Below are positions 17,699 to 27,077 of a stretch of 64,000 nucleotides of DNA, piece by piece. This DNA comes from an uncultured Bacillota bacterium (GTDB lineage: Bacteria > Bacillota > Clostridia > Oscillospirales > Oscillospiraceae): NCBI GenBank assembly GCA_947645675.1, contig CANSDP010000001.1, positions 1-64,000 on the forward strand, given 5' to 3'. Every line of letters begins with the position of its first letter. The first letter of the stretch is position 1. The translations under genes and the position numbers were made by a program. The notes beneath the pieces are model-generated. The model saw only the letters and a list, made by a program, of their open reading frames with translations, was not told the origin of the DNA and ran no database searches.

Positions 17699-18291
17699 TT
17701 TTGGTCCTTCTCGTCGGAGTGCCAGTCGTGCTTCAGCTCTTCCATGACCTTGTGGCCCAGGTCGGCGGCGGTGTCGGCCACCGAGCCCATCATGCCATTC
17801 AGGTCGTCCCGCTCCAGGTCGGGGCCGGAGAAGCGGTAGCGGAAGCCCAGAAAGAGCCCCAGAGCCAAAACGGGGATGGTCACCCAGGGGGCGCAGACCA
17901 GCAGGAGAAACAGAATCAGCACCGGCAGGGCGGTGATGGGCTGTTCCCGCCGCCAGATCTCCAGCTCGTTGTCCACCAGCCAGCGGCGCAGGGTGTGGAA
18001 GAACCGCCCCGCACCCCGCCCCTTGGCCTGGGGGAGCTTGGGGGCCTTTTGTTTTTTATGCTTCGCGGGCAGCTGGGCGGGCAGAGGCTCGGCGGCTGGG
18101 GGCGGCTGGGGGAGCTCATTCCGGGTGGAGTAGTAGGCCCCCTCAGTCCGGGGGATGGCACCCTTCTCCTCCAGGTAGATCAGCGCGTCCAGCAGGTTGC
18201 CCCCGCTGTACTCCAGCGCCGCCTTGGCCTGGGCGTAGCTGACGTTGGCCTTCTCCTTCAGGCGCTCTACCATTTCCAATGTGATATCCAT
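17695..18291 (-). CDS. DUF4342-like UBA-domain membrane protein
   Basis: MDITLEMVERLKEKANVSYAQAKAALEYSGGNLLDALIYLEEKG, C-terminal hydrophobic region. Confidence 0.75.
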   Translation of the reverse strand: MDITLEMVERLKEKANVSYAQAKAALEYSGGNLLDALIYLEEKGAIPRTEGAYYSTRNELPQPPPAAEPLPAQLPAKHKKQKAPKLPQAKGRGAGRFFHTLRRWLVDNELEIWRREQPITALPVLILFLLLVCAPWVTIPVLALGLFLGFRYRFSGPDLERDDLNGMMGSVADTAADLGHKVMEELKHDWHSDEKDQK

Positions 18292-18504
18292 GTGCGCAGC
18301 TCCTTTCCGCTGACCGTGGTTATGTTACAGGGAAAGTGTATCACAGCCAAGTTGAAGGACCGTTTAGCTTTTATTAAGATTTCCTTAAAATTCGCCCGTC
18401 ATGGGCGGATGTGAAAATTTTAAATGGAACCCAGGGGAAATGTCAAGAGAAAAATTGCGGGGCGGGCGGCATTCAGCCGCCCGCCCTCGGGAGTAGTTGG
18501 TGAT

Positions 18505-19437
18505 TCAGGAGAGGGCGGAGAAGTCAAAGCTGTCCGCGATGGCCTCCAGGCCGGCCCGGTCGATGGGGCCGTCGGAAAAGGTTTCGTCTCCCTGGGTACC
18601 GTCCAGGACGTTGACAAAGAGGAAGCCCTCCTCCAGGTCGGCCCAGATGAAGCTCCGGCTGGGGCCCAGGGACAGCTTCACCGTCACCCCGCACCGGGTC
18701 TGATAGTCCCAGTCCTGATAGTCCTCCAGGCTGCCCACGTTTAGGACCACCGTGTCCAGATAGCCCTTCCGGGCGTAGTGGAACTGGTAGTCCACCAGGC
18801 CGTAGCCGTCCAGGGTCAGGTCGCCGTCAAAGGCACAGGTGCCGTCGTCATAGGCGTAGCCGTAGTAGCCCATGTTTCCCTCCGCCAGAAAGTCGGGACC
18901 AAACCGCTCCAGCCAGGCCTCCCGGCCGGGCACGTCCTCCATGGACTGATGGAGCTTCAGGCCGTATTTTTCCACGATCTCGTCAAACCGTTCCGCCATT
19001 ACATCGTCGTAGACGGAATACATACTGTACCGCCCGCCCTCGTCGTAGATGTCGTTGCTGAAACGGCGGTCAGCGGTATACTCCTGATAAAAATTTTCCC
19101 ACTCCACACAGGCCTGGTTCTCCGGGGTGTTGGCGTAACCCTGGAGGGAGATCATGTCCACCACTCTGTCCTCATAGCTGATGTCGCCGGTGGAGCCGTC
19201 CACATGGGGAACCTGGATGGCGGTCTTTTTCGGAAAAGCCAGGTCCCGCAGTCCGAAGACGTTGAAGGCCACGGCGGCGGCGGTCATGGCCGTCAGCAGG
19301 GCGGCGGAGGCGGCCAGGACGGCCAGGACGCGGGTGGGGGTACGCTGTTTTTTCGTCATTTGAAAGTCCTCCAAATTGATTTGGACGGAGGTATGGACCT
19401 GGGAAAAGACCTCCCGGTAGAGCTCCTTATTCTTCAT
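18505..19437 (-). CDS. Membrane-anchored putative anti-sigma/sensor protein
   Basis: Overlaps 3' end of sigma gene; TM segment VLAVLAASAALLTAMTAAAVAFNVFGL near N-terminus. Confidence 0.6.
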   Translation of the reverse strand: MKNKELYREVFSQVHTSVQINLEDFQMTKKQRTPTRVLAVLAASAALLTAMTAAAVAFNVFGLRDLAFPKKTAIQVPHVDGSTGDISYEDRVVDMISLQGYANTPENQACVEWENFYQEYTADRRFSNDIYDEGGRYSMYSVYDDVMAERFDEIVEKYGLKLHQSMEDVPGREAWLERFGPDFLAEGNMGYYGYAYDDGTCAFDGDLTLDGYGLVDYQFHYARKGYLDTVVLNVGSLEDYQDWDYQTRCGVTVKLSLGPSRSFIWADLEEGFLFVNVLDGTQGDETFSDGPIDRAGLEAIADSFDFSALS

Positions 19438-19912
19438 CGTTCCATACCTCCGTCAATTTTGTTTTCAGCTTCTGCCGGGCGCGGGACAGCCGGGTGGTCA
19501 CGGCGGAGGGCTTGACCTGCAGCAGGGCGGCGATCTCGTTCACTGTCAGCTCCTCATAGTAGAACAGGTACAGCGCCGTCCGGTACCGCTCGGGCAGGGA
19601 CATGACCTGCCGGTAGACCTCGCTTTGCTCCGGCGTCTGGAGCTCCACCGCCGCGGTCACGGCGTCCAAGTCCTCATGCCGCCGCAGCTGGGCCCAGCGC
19701 AGGCCGTTCTTGCACTGGTTGATGGTCACCCGGATGATCCAATAGCGGGCGTGGTTCTCGTTGGCGAAGGATTCCTCACGCTGAAACAGCTTCAGCATCA
19801 CGTCCTGTACCGTGTCGTCCGCGTCATAGGGGCTGCCGTAGTAGTTCAGGGCGATGCGGTATACCGTGTCCTTATACCGCTCGGCCAGGGGGATAAACTC
19901 CGCTTGTGTCAT
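19427..19912 (-). CDS. RNA polymerase sigma factor (ECF-like), sigma A of this locus
   Basis: Region 2 (YKDTVYRIALNYYGSPYDADDTVQDVMLKLF) and region 4 (LPERYRTALYLFYYEELTVNEIAALLQVKPSAVTTRLSRARQKLK). Confidence 0.92.
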   Translation of the reverse strand: MTQAEFIPLAERYKDTVYRIALNYYGSPYDADDTVQDVMLKLFQREESFANENHARYWIIRVTINQCKNGLRWAQLRRHEDLDAVTAAVELQTPEQSEVYRQVMSLPERYRTALYLFYYEELTVNEIAALLQVKPSAVTTRLSRARQKLKTKLTEVWNDEE

Positions 19913-19955
19913 GGTATGTCTCACGCTCTTTTCTCTTGGAAGGCCTTCACTAAGA

Positions 19956-19983
19956 ATACACCTGTTGAAGCTCATTTGTCACA
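19956..19983 (-). promoter_or_regulatory. Predicted ECF-type promoter 1 (TGTGACA-N14-GGTGTAT)
   Basis: Minus strand TGTGACAAATGAGCTTCAACAGGTGTAT upstream of sigma gene 19427..19912. Confidence 0.75.
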
Positions 19984-20035
19984 GCAAAATAAATTTTTTA
20001 ATAGCCAGCGCCCCGCCGGAAGGCGGGGCGCTGAT

Positions 20036-20599
20036 TTAATCATTGGACAAAACGTCGTCCACAAGAAAACGGATCTGCGAACACTCCATATTCATCCTGT
20101 GGTACAGCTCCTCCTGTTCCGGGTCCTCGGTATTCCACTGGACATCACTGGCGTAATTCATGCTGTAGGTGCCTTTCTCTGTAGAGAACAAGTAGCGGCA
20201 GGGGACCGGCGAGATATCGTACAGCTCCTCCGGGGTCATGGGCCTGTCGTAGGACCGGTCCACATAGAACAGCGTCCCGCCCCAGTTCGGGTCCTTCTCC
20301 CGGATTGATTTAACATAGACCCAGGTGACGCCCCCGTCAACCTCCACGTCATACAGGCCCTTCCAGCTGTCGGGAAGGATCAGCGTCAGGCCGATGTCGG
20401 GCAGTTCGATGGTCTCCGCCGGGGCCTCCTGGCCGGAGGCCAGTGCTCCCGCGGTGAAGCTGACAGCCATCAACGCGGCCACCGCCGCTGCGGCCAGAAG
20501 GCGGCGCAATCCGCCTGCACCCCTTCGACGGTACCTGGCTCCCTCGATCAGCTGGTCATCAATGTTTCCAATACGGTCGGCAAATTGTCTCTCATTCAT
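20036..20599 (-). CDS. Putative anti-sigma / membrane sensor
   Basis: 4-bp overlap with upstream sigma gene; RRLLAAAAVAALMAVSFTAGALASG TM segment. Confidence 0.6.
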   Translation of the reverse strand: MNERQFADRIGNIDDQLIEGARYRRRGAGGLRRLLAAAAVAALMAVSFTAGALASGQEAPAETIELPDIGLTLILPDSWKGLYDVEVDGGVTWVYVKSIREKDPNWGGTLFYVDRSYDRPMTPEELYDISPVPCRYLFSTEKGTYSMNYASDVQWNTEDPEQEELYHRMNMECSQIRFLVDDVLSND

Positions 20600-21153
20600 A
20601 GCTCAATTCCCTCGCTTTCTAAATAATCCCGCAGCTTTTGGCGGGTATGGTAGAGCATAGACTTCACCTTGCTCTGGGAAAAGCCGGTGCGGCGGCAGAT
20701 GCTGCTGATGGAATCGAAATACCAGTAGCGGCGGATAAAGACCGTCCGCTTTGTCTCCCCCAACGTCCAGAGAAAGCGGTCGATGGCCTCCTCCACCCGC
20801 TGGTTTTCCAGCTCATCCTCCACACTTGGCTTCCCGGATACGCAGTCCCCCAGCTCCTCCAGGGAGCAGACGGTCTCCCGGCTGCGCTTGGCGGCGGTGA
20901 GATAGTCAAAGCGTTTCAGCGCCAGGTTCCGGACGATTTTTCCAATAAAGGCGGAGAAGTGGTTGGGCCGCTGGGGCGGGATGGCGTTCCAAAGCCCCAG
21001 CCAGGTGTCGTTAACGCACTCCTCGCTGTCCTCCGGACTGGATAGGATGTTCTGGGCGATATACTGGCACAGCCGCCCGTACTTCGCCGAGGTTTCCCGG
21101 ATCGCGTCCTCCGCCCGCTCCCAGTAGAGGTCAATGATCTGTTTGTCTTCCAT
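20596..21153 (-). CDS. RNA polymerase sigma-70 family (ECF-like) factor, sigma B of this locus
   Basis: MEDKQIIDLYWERAEDAIRETSAKYGRLCQYIAQNIL...EECVNDTWLGLWN...KRTVFIRRYWYFDSISSICRRTGFSQSKVKSMLYHTRQKLRDYL. Confidence 0.9.
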   Translation of the reverse strand: MEDKQIIDLYWERAEDAIRETSAKYGRLCQYIAQNILSSPEDSEECVNDTWLGLWNAIPPQRPNHFSAFIGKIVRNLALKRFDYLTAAKRSRETVCSLEELGDCVSGKPSVEDELENQRVEEAIDRFLWTLGETKRTVFIRRYWYFDSISSICRRTGFSQSKVKSMLYHTRQKLRDYLESEGIEL

Positions 21154-21276
21154 TGCGCACCACCTTTTTTCAATTAAAAGCGCTTTCACTCTTATTGTAC
21201 GGTTTTTGCCGGGAAGGTCGCAAAATTTCCGGAAGGGAATTTCGGTGGAGCGCCCGTGGGCGGCTGATAGCTAAGG

Positions 21277-21304
21277 ATACACCTCAAACACATGGTTTGT
21301 CACA
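21277..21304 (-). promoter_or_regulatory. Predicted ECF-type promoter 2 (TGTGACA-N14-GGTGTAT)
   Basis: Minus strand TGTGACAAACCATGTGTTTGAGGTGTAT upstream of sigma gene 20596..21153. Confidence 0.75.
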
Positions 21305-21341
21305 GATCAAGAGATATTTTTTAGAAATGTTTTTCGGCTTC

Positions 21342-21369
21342 TGTGACATTTTTCCCCTCTCAGGTGTAT
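21342..21369 (+). promoter_or_regulatory. Predicted ECF-type promoter 3 (TGTGACA-N14-GGTGTAT)
   Basis: TGTGACATTTTTCCCCTCTCAGGTGTAT, 35 bp upstream of lipoprotein ATG 21405. Confidence 0.75.
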
Positions 21370-21404
21370 TAGCTATAGAATGTCAAGAAAGGAGCCCATC
21401 CACT

Positions 21405-22235
21405 ATGAGAGAAAGAATACTATACAGGCTGTTGACCGCCTTGTCCTATGCCCTGACCCTGGCGCTTGCCTTGGCCGCCTGCGGACCCAAGAGCGGGCCG
21501 GCAGTCTCCCTTCCCACCTCCGGCGGCGCGTCCTCCTGCCTCTCCCCGTCCGAGAGCGTACCGCCACAGCCCGCCTCCCCCCAAGAGCTGGGGGCAGACG
21601 CGGCCAAGGCCTACCGCAAGGCCCTGGAGGACATCTACAACGACCACATCTATCCCAACGGTGACCCGGTTGAGCTGCTGCCGGGCGGGCAGATGGAGGA
21701 AAACCATTTTGCCCTCTTTGATGTAGATGGCGACGGCGAGACAGAATTGCTCTATCAAAATGACGACAGCCCCATGGCAGGCATGACAGATAACGTCTAC
21801 AGCTTCAACAAGGACGCCGGAACGCTGTACCTGGAGCTGTCCGGCTTCATAGGCATGACCTTCTACGACAACGGCGCCGTCCAGGTGATGGCCTCCCACA
21901 ACCATGGGCTGTCTGGGCGGGACGACTTCTGGCCCTTCGCTCTCTACCAGTATGACATAGGCGGCGACGGCTACCTGATGATAGGCAGCGTGGACGCCTG
22001 GGACAAGGATGACTTCCCGGAGGATTGGGACGGCAACCCCTTTCCCGACGAGGCGGACCAGGACGGCGACGGGCTGATCTACCTCGTTACCTACAGCGGC
22101 CAGGAGGTCACCACCGCCACGCTGGACGGGCCGGAGTATGAGGACTGGCTGAACGCCTATGTAGACGGCGCGGCGCGGTTAGAGCTGCCCTGGCAGGCCA
22201 TGACGCTGGAAAATATCCAGGCCGTCGCTCCATAG
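21405..22235 (+). CDS. Putative lipoprotein
   Basis: MRERILYRLLTALSYALTLALALAACGPKSG lipobox; track start at 21153 rejected. Confidence 0.75.
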   Translation: MRERILYRLLTALSYALTLALALAACGPKSGPAVSLPTSGGASSCLSPSESVPPQPASPQELGADAAKAYRKALEDIYNDHIYPNGDPVELLPGGQMEENHFALFDVDGDGETELLYQNDDSPMAGMTDNVYSFNKDAGTLYLELSGFIGMTFYDNGAVQVMASHNHGLSGRDDFWPFALYQYDIGGDGYLMIGSVDAWDKDDFPEDWDGNPFPDEADQDGDGLIYLVTYSGQEVTTATLDGPEYEDWLNAYVDGAARLELPWQAMTLENIQAVAP

Positions 22236-22242
22236 AAACAGG

Positions 22243-22285
22243 AATACCGCCGCGGTCCTACGGACTGCGGCGGCTGATTTTTTAA
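22243..22285 (+). terminator. Intrinsic terminator
   Basis: CCGCCGCGGTCCtacGGACTGCGGCGG followed by TTTTTT. Confidence 0.75.
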
Positions 22286-22330
22286 GAACCCCCCGGGAAC
22301 CGAAATTCCCGGGGGTCAGGTTTAGGCGAA

Positions 22331-25300
22331 TTAGCCCTCGTACATCTTCTGGAGCCGCAGCAGCTTCTCATAGCGCTGCTTGGCGGTCTCCTCGTTGAGT
22401 GCGAAGAGCTCCTTGGCGCGGTCGGGGAAGGAGCGGGTGAGGGAGGAGTAGCGGGCCTCGTTGAGCAGGAACTCCTGATAGCCGCCGGCGGGGGCCTTGG
22501 AGTCCACGGTCAGCTTGGCGCCCTCGGCGGCGGGGTTGAACCGGAACAGATTCCAGTAGCCGCACTCCACGGCCTTCTTCATCTCGGCCTGACAGTTCGC
22601 CATGCCGCCCTTGATGGAGTGCATCTCGCAGGGGGCGTAGCCGATGATGAGGGAGGGGCCGTGATAGGCCTCAGCCTCGGCAATGGCCTTCAGGGTCTGG
22701 TTGGGGTTGGCGCCCATGGCGATCTGAGCCACATAGACATAGCCGTAGGTCATAGCGATCTCGGCCAGGGACTTCTTGGGCATCACCTTGCCGGCGGCGG
22801 CGAACTGAGCCACCTGGCCGATGTTGGAGGCCTTGGAGGCCTGACCGCCGGTGTTGGAGTACACCTCGGTGTCGAACACGAAGATGTTCACGTCCTCGCC
22901 GGAGGCCAGCACGTGGTCCACGCCGCCGTAGCCGATGTCGTAGGCCCAGCCGTCGCCGCCGAAGATCCACACAGACTTCTTGGCCAGGTAGTCCTTCTCG
23001 GCCAGGATGGCCTTGGAGTCCTCGCAGCCGCCGGCCGCCCACTTCTCCAGCAGGGCGACCAGAGCCTTGGCGGCCTCGGCGTTGGCCTGACCGTCGTCCT
23101 TGGTCTCCAGATACTTGTCGATGATGGCCTTGTCCTCGCCCTCGGGCTGCATGGCCGCTACCTTGGCAATCAGGCGGTCGCGGATGGCCTTCTGGCCCAG
23201 ATACATGCCCAGGCCGTGCTCGGCGTTGTCCTCGAACAGGGAGTTGGCCCAAGCGGGACCCTTGCCCTCGGACGTAGTGGCGTAGGGGGAGGTGGCGGCG
23301 GGACCGCCCCAGATGGAGGAACAGCCGGTGGCGTTGGAGATATACATCCGGTCGCCGAACAGCTGGGTAATCAGACGGGCATAGGCGGTCTCGGCGCAGC
23401 CGGCGCAGGAGCCGGAGAACTCCAGCAGAGGCTTCTTGAACTGAGAGCCCTTGACGGACAGGTCGGCCATGTCCTCCTTGGCGGAGACGTTGGCCACCAT
23501 ATAGTTGAACACGTCCTGCTGAGCGGCCTCCTGCTCCTGGCCAACCATGGACAGAGCGTCCACCGGGCAGGTCTTGACGCACACGGAGCAGCCCATGCAG
23601 TCCAGGGGGCTGATGGCGATGGAGAACTTGTACTGACCCTTGCCCTTGCCGGCCTTCACGTCCACGATCTTGGCGGCCTCGGGAGCCTTGGTGGCCTCGT
23701 CCTCAGTGAGGGCGAAGGGGCGGATGGTGGCGTGGGGGCAGACATAGGAGCACTGGTTGCACTGAATGCACTTGGAGGAGTCCCAGGTGGGCACGGAGAC
23801 GGCCACGCCCCGCTTCTCATAGGCGGCGGCGCCCAGCTCGAAGGTGCCGTCCACATAGGGCTCGAAGGCGGAGACGGGCAGGCTGTCGCCGTCCATGCGG
23901 TCCACAGGATCCAGGACGTTGTTCACCAGGTCCACCAGCTTGACGGGGCCGGTGTGCTTGTTCTCCTTGGGGGCATCGACCGCGTCCTTCCAGGAGGCGG
24001 GCACGTCGAACTTCTTGAAGGCGGTGGCGCCGGCGTCGATGGCCTTGTGGTTCATGTCCACAATGTCCTGGCCCTTCTTCAGGTAGGAGTGGGTGGCGGC
24101 GTCCTTCATATACTGGATGGCCTCGGCCTCGGGCATTACCTTGGCCAGGGCGAAGAAGGCGGACTGGAGGATGGTGTTGGTGCGCTTGCCCATGCCGATC
24201 TCGCGGGCCAGGTCAATGGCGTTGATGGTGTAGACCTGGATGTTGTTCTCGGCGATATACCGCTTGGCTACGGCGGGCATGTGCTTATCCAGCTCCTCGG
24301 GGGTCCACTGGCAGTTGATGAGGAAGGTGCCGCCGGGCTTCACGTCCCGGACCATGGGGAAGCCCTTGACGATATAGGCGGGCACGTGGCAGGCCACGAA
24401 GTCAGCCTTGTTGATATAATAGGGGGCGCGGATGGGCTGGTCACCGAAGCGCAGATGGCTCACGGTCACGCCGCCGGTCTTCTTGGAATCGTACTGGAAG
24501 TACGCCTGCACATACTTGTCGGTGTGGTCGCCGATGATCTTGATGGAGTTCTTGTTGGCGCCCACGGTGCCGTCGCCGCCCAGACCCCAGAACTTGACCT
24601 CGATGGTGCCCTCGGCGGCGGTGTTGGGGGCGGCCTTCTCCGTCAGGGAGGTATTGGTCACGTCGTCCACGATGCCCATGGTGAAGTGGTTGGCGGGGGC
24701 ATCCTGAGCCAGGTTCTCATACACGGCAAAGACGCTGCGGGGCGGGGTGTCCTTGGAGCCCAGGCCGTAGCGGCCGGCCACAACGGTCTTGCCGGTGATA
24801 CCGGCGCCGGCCAGAGCGGTGACAACGTCCATATACAGGGGATCGCCCAGAGCGCCGGGCTCCTTGGTCCGGTCCAGAACGGCGATCTTCTTGGCGGTGG
24901 CGGGGATGGCGGCAATCAGCTTGTCGGCCCGGAAGGGGCGGTACAGGCGGACCTTAACCAGACCCACCTTCTCGCCGTGGGCGTTCAGGTAGTCGATGAC
25001 CTCCTCGGCCACGTCGCAGATGGAGCCCATGGCGATGATGACCCGGTCGGCGTCGGGGGCGCCGTAGTAGTTGAACAGCTGATAGTCGGTGCCCAGCTTG
25101 GCGTTGATCTTGCCCATATACTCCTCGACGATCTCGGGCAGGGCGTCGTAGTACTTGTTGCAGGCCTCGCGGTGCTGGAAGAAGATGTCGCCGTTCTCAT
25201 GGGAGCCGCGCATGGTGGGATGCTCGGGGTTCAGAGCGCGGGCGCGGAAAGCCTTCACGGCGTCCATGTCCACCATCTCGCCCAGGTCCTTGTAGTCCCA

Positions 25301-25855
25301 GATGGCGACCTTCTGGATCTCATGGGAGGTGCGGAAGCCGTCGAAGAAGTTGATAAAGGGAACGCGGCCCTTGATAGCGGCCAGGTGGGCCACGGGAGCC
25401 AGGTCCATAACCTCCTGCACGTTGCCCTCGGCCAGCATGGCGAAGCCGGTCTGACGGCAGGCCATCACGTCGGAGTGGTCGCCGAAGATGTTCAGGGACT
25501 GAGCGGCCACGGTACGGGCGGAGACGTGGAACACGCCGGGCAGCAGCTCGCCGGCGATCTTGTACATGTTGGGGATCATCAGCAGCAGGCCCTGAGAGGC
25601 GGTGTAGGTGGTGGTCAGCGCGCCCGCGTTGAGAGAGCCGTGGACGGTGCCGGCAGCGCCCGCCTCAGACTGCATTTCGATGACCTTCACGGTGTCGCCA
25701 AAGATATTTTTCTGCCCCTGAGCGGCCCACTGGTCCACATAGTCGGCCATGGGACTGGACGGCGTGATGGGGTAAATGCCGGCTACCTCGGTAAAGGCGT
25801 AGCTGACATACGCGGCGGCGTTGTTGCCGTCCATGGTTTTGAATTTTCTTGCCAT
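22331..25855 (-). CDS. nifJ: Pyruvate:ferredoxin (flavodoxin) oxidoreductase
   Basis: MARKFKTMDGNNAAAYVSYAFTEVAGIYPITPSSPMADYVDQWAAQG..., two 4Fe-4S motifs (CIQCNQCSYVCP, CMGCSVCVKTCP), TPP-binding GDGWAYDIGYGGVDHVLASG. Confidence 0.97.
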   Translation of the reverse strand: MARKFKTMDGNNAAAYVSYAFTEVAGIYPITPSSPMADYVDQWAAQGQKNIFGDTVKVIEMQSEAGAAGTVHGSLNAGALTTTYTASQGLLLMIPNMYKIAGELLPGVFHVSARTVAAQSLNIFGDHSDVMACRQTGFAMLAEGNVQEVMDLAPVAHLAAIKGRVPFINFFDGFRTSHEIQKVAIWDYKDLGEMVDMDAVKAFRARALNPEHPTMRGSHENGDIFFQHREACNKYYDALPEIVEEYMGKINAKLGTDYQLFNYYGAPDADRVIIAMGSICDVAEEVIDYLNAHGEKVGLVKVRLYRPFRADKLIAAIPATAKKIAVLDRTKEPGALGDPLYMDVVTALAGAGITGKTVVAGRYGLGSKDTPPRSVFAVYENLAQDAPANHFTMGIVDDVTNTSLTEKAAPNTAAEGTIEVKFWGLGGDGTVGANKNSIKIIGDHTDKYVQAYFQYDSKKTGGVTVSHLRFGDQPIRAPYYINKADFVACHVPAYIVKGFPMVRDVKPGGTFLINCQWTPEELDKHMPAVAKRYIAENNIQVYTINAIDLAREIGMGKRTNTILQSAFFALAKVMPEAEAIQYMKDAATHSYLKKGQDIVDMNHKAIDAGATAFKKFDVPASWKDAVDAPKENKHTGPVKLVDLVNNVLDPVDRMDGDSLPVSAFEPYVDGTFELGAAAYEKRGVAVSVPTWDSSKCIQCNQCSYVCPHATIRPFALTEDEATKAPEAAKIVDVKAGKGKGQYKFSIAISPLDCMGCSVCVKTCPVDALSMVGQEQEAAQQDVFNYMVANVSAKEDMADLSVKGSQFKKPLLEFSGSCAGCAETAYARLITQLFGDRMYISNATGCSSIWGGPAATSPYATTSEGKGPAWANSLFEDNAEHGLGMYLGQKAIRDRLIAKVAAMQPEGEDKAIIDKYLETKDDGQANAEAAKALVALLEKWAAGGCEDSKAILAEKDYLAKKSVWIFGGDGWAYDIGYGGVDHVLASGEDVNIFVFDTEVYSNTGGQASKASNIGQVAQFAAAGKVMPKKSLAEIAMTYGYVYVAQIAMGANPNQTLKAIAEAEAYHGPSLIIGYAPCEMHSIKGGMANCQAEMKKAVECGYWNLFRFNPAAEGAKLTVDSKAPAGGYQEFLLNEARYSSLTRSFPDRAKELFALNEETAKQRYEKLLRLQKMYEG

Positions 25856-26214
25856 AAGAAGTTCCCTACTTTCTTCCTAATTTCGCTGGGGTCCTCTGCC
25901 CTATTTTACAGGCCTGTCCCCATCTGACCAATCATGAAAACAGTTATAGTTTTCATAGCTGTATGGTTATATCGGGACAGGTCCGCGGCGGCCCCGGCAG
26001 ACCGGGCGCGCCTTGGATTTCCAAACACATGTAGTTTATCACTTTTTCTTTTGTTTGTAAACTTTTCAACTGAAAAATTTTCCCCATCAAAGAAAGAAAA
26101 TTCCGCGCCCCTCTCTGCCCGGGGCAGGGCCGGAGGAGAGGGATGAAAAACCGCCTCGCCGGCGCTTGGACCGGTGGGGCGGTGTGATAATAATAAGTTC
26201 GGTAAGTAGGGGGA

Positions 26215-26895
26215 TCACTCTCCCAGGGCGGTGTTGGAGATGAGCGCGCCAAACTCCTCAACGTCCACAGGCAGCCAAACGCTCTTTTCCTTGCCATTGA
26301 TGTCGGCCTTGACCAGTTCAAAGTTTACATCGAAGTCGGCGGTATTCTCGGTGGGAGTCAGGGCGGAGAGGCCTTCGGCCATCTTGTTGATGATGGCGCT
26401 GTACAGGGTGGCCTCATCGGCGGAAAGCAGGGTCTCGTCAGACATGATATCGGTCATGATCTGCTGGAGGATATTGTCCATGGCGCCGGACTCGAAGGTG
26501 TTGATGGTGCAGGTGACCACGGCGGTGCCCGCCTTCTCGTCGGACTCCTTCACCTTGGCGGTGAGGGTCACGTCTTTGAACATGTTCATGAAAGCGTCTA
26601 CAACAGCTCTGGCATCCTCAGTGCTGCCGCCCTCCATCTCGGAGACCAGCTGCTCAGCCAGCTCGTCATAGATATTGTCCTCAAGGCCCATATCCTTCCG
26701 GGCCGCGGCCTCGTCGGCGTAGCCGAACAGCTCTACGGCGGTGGAGGCATCATTTTTCAAAATCATGTCAAACAAGGCTACCGCCACCTGGTCGGGGGAA
26801 GCGATGTCCTCTTTGCTTCCGCAGCTGGTCAGTGTCAGGGAGAACAGCATGAGCATTGCCAGCAGCAGCGCGGGGATTCTCTGGATTTTTTTCAT
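26215..26895 (-). CDS. Putative lipoprotein
   Basis: MKKIQRIPALLLAMLMLFSLTLTSCGSKED lipobox. Confidence 0.75.
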   Translation of the reverse strand: MKKIQRIPALLLAMLMLFSLTLTSCGSKEDIASPDQVAVALFDMILKNDASTAVELFGYADEAAARKDMGLEDNIYDELAEQLVSEMEGGSTEDARAVVDAFMNMFKDVTLTAKVKESDEKAGTAVVTCTINTFESGAMDNILQQIMTDIMSDETLLSADEATLYSAIINKMAEGLSALTPTENTADFDVNFELVKADINGKEKSVWLPVDVEEFGALISNTALGE

Positions 26896-27077
26896 TGAAG
26901 TCACTCCTTTTCAACATTCGGTCTCAGACCGCAAACGATATTATACAAGGGGTAGATGGAAAAATCAACTATCAAATAAGAAATTTAGAGAATCTTAATA
27001 TATCCGCCTATGTTGCATTTTTCCCAAAATACCGTTACAATGGAGCAAAGCGCAAATCTCCTTTGGAGGTGGAGAAA

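Noticed and set aside
22619-25927. 1102-aa plus-strand ORF
   Set aside because: Antisense to PFOR; low-complexity Gly/Val/His/Leu composition typical of the complement of GC-rich coding sequence; no domain motifs
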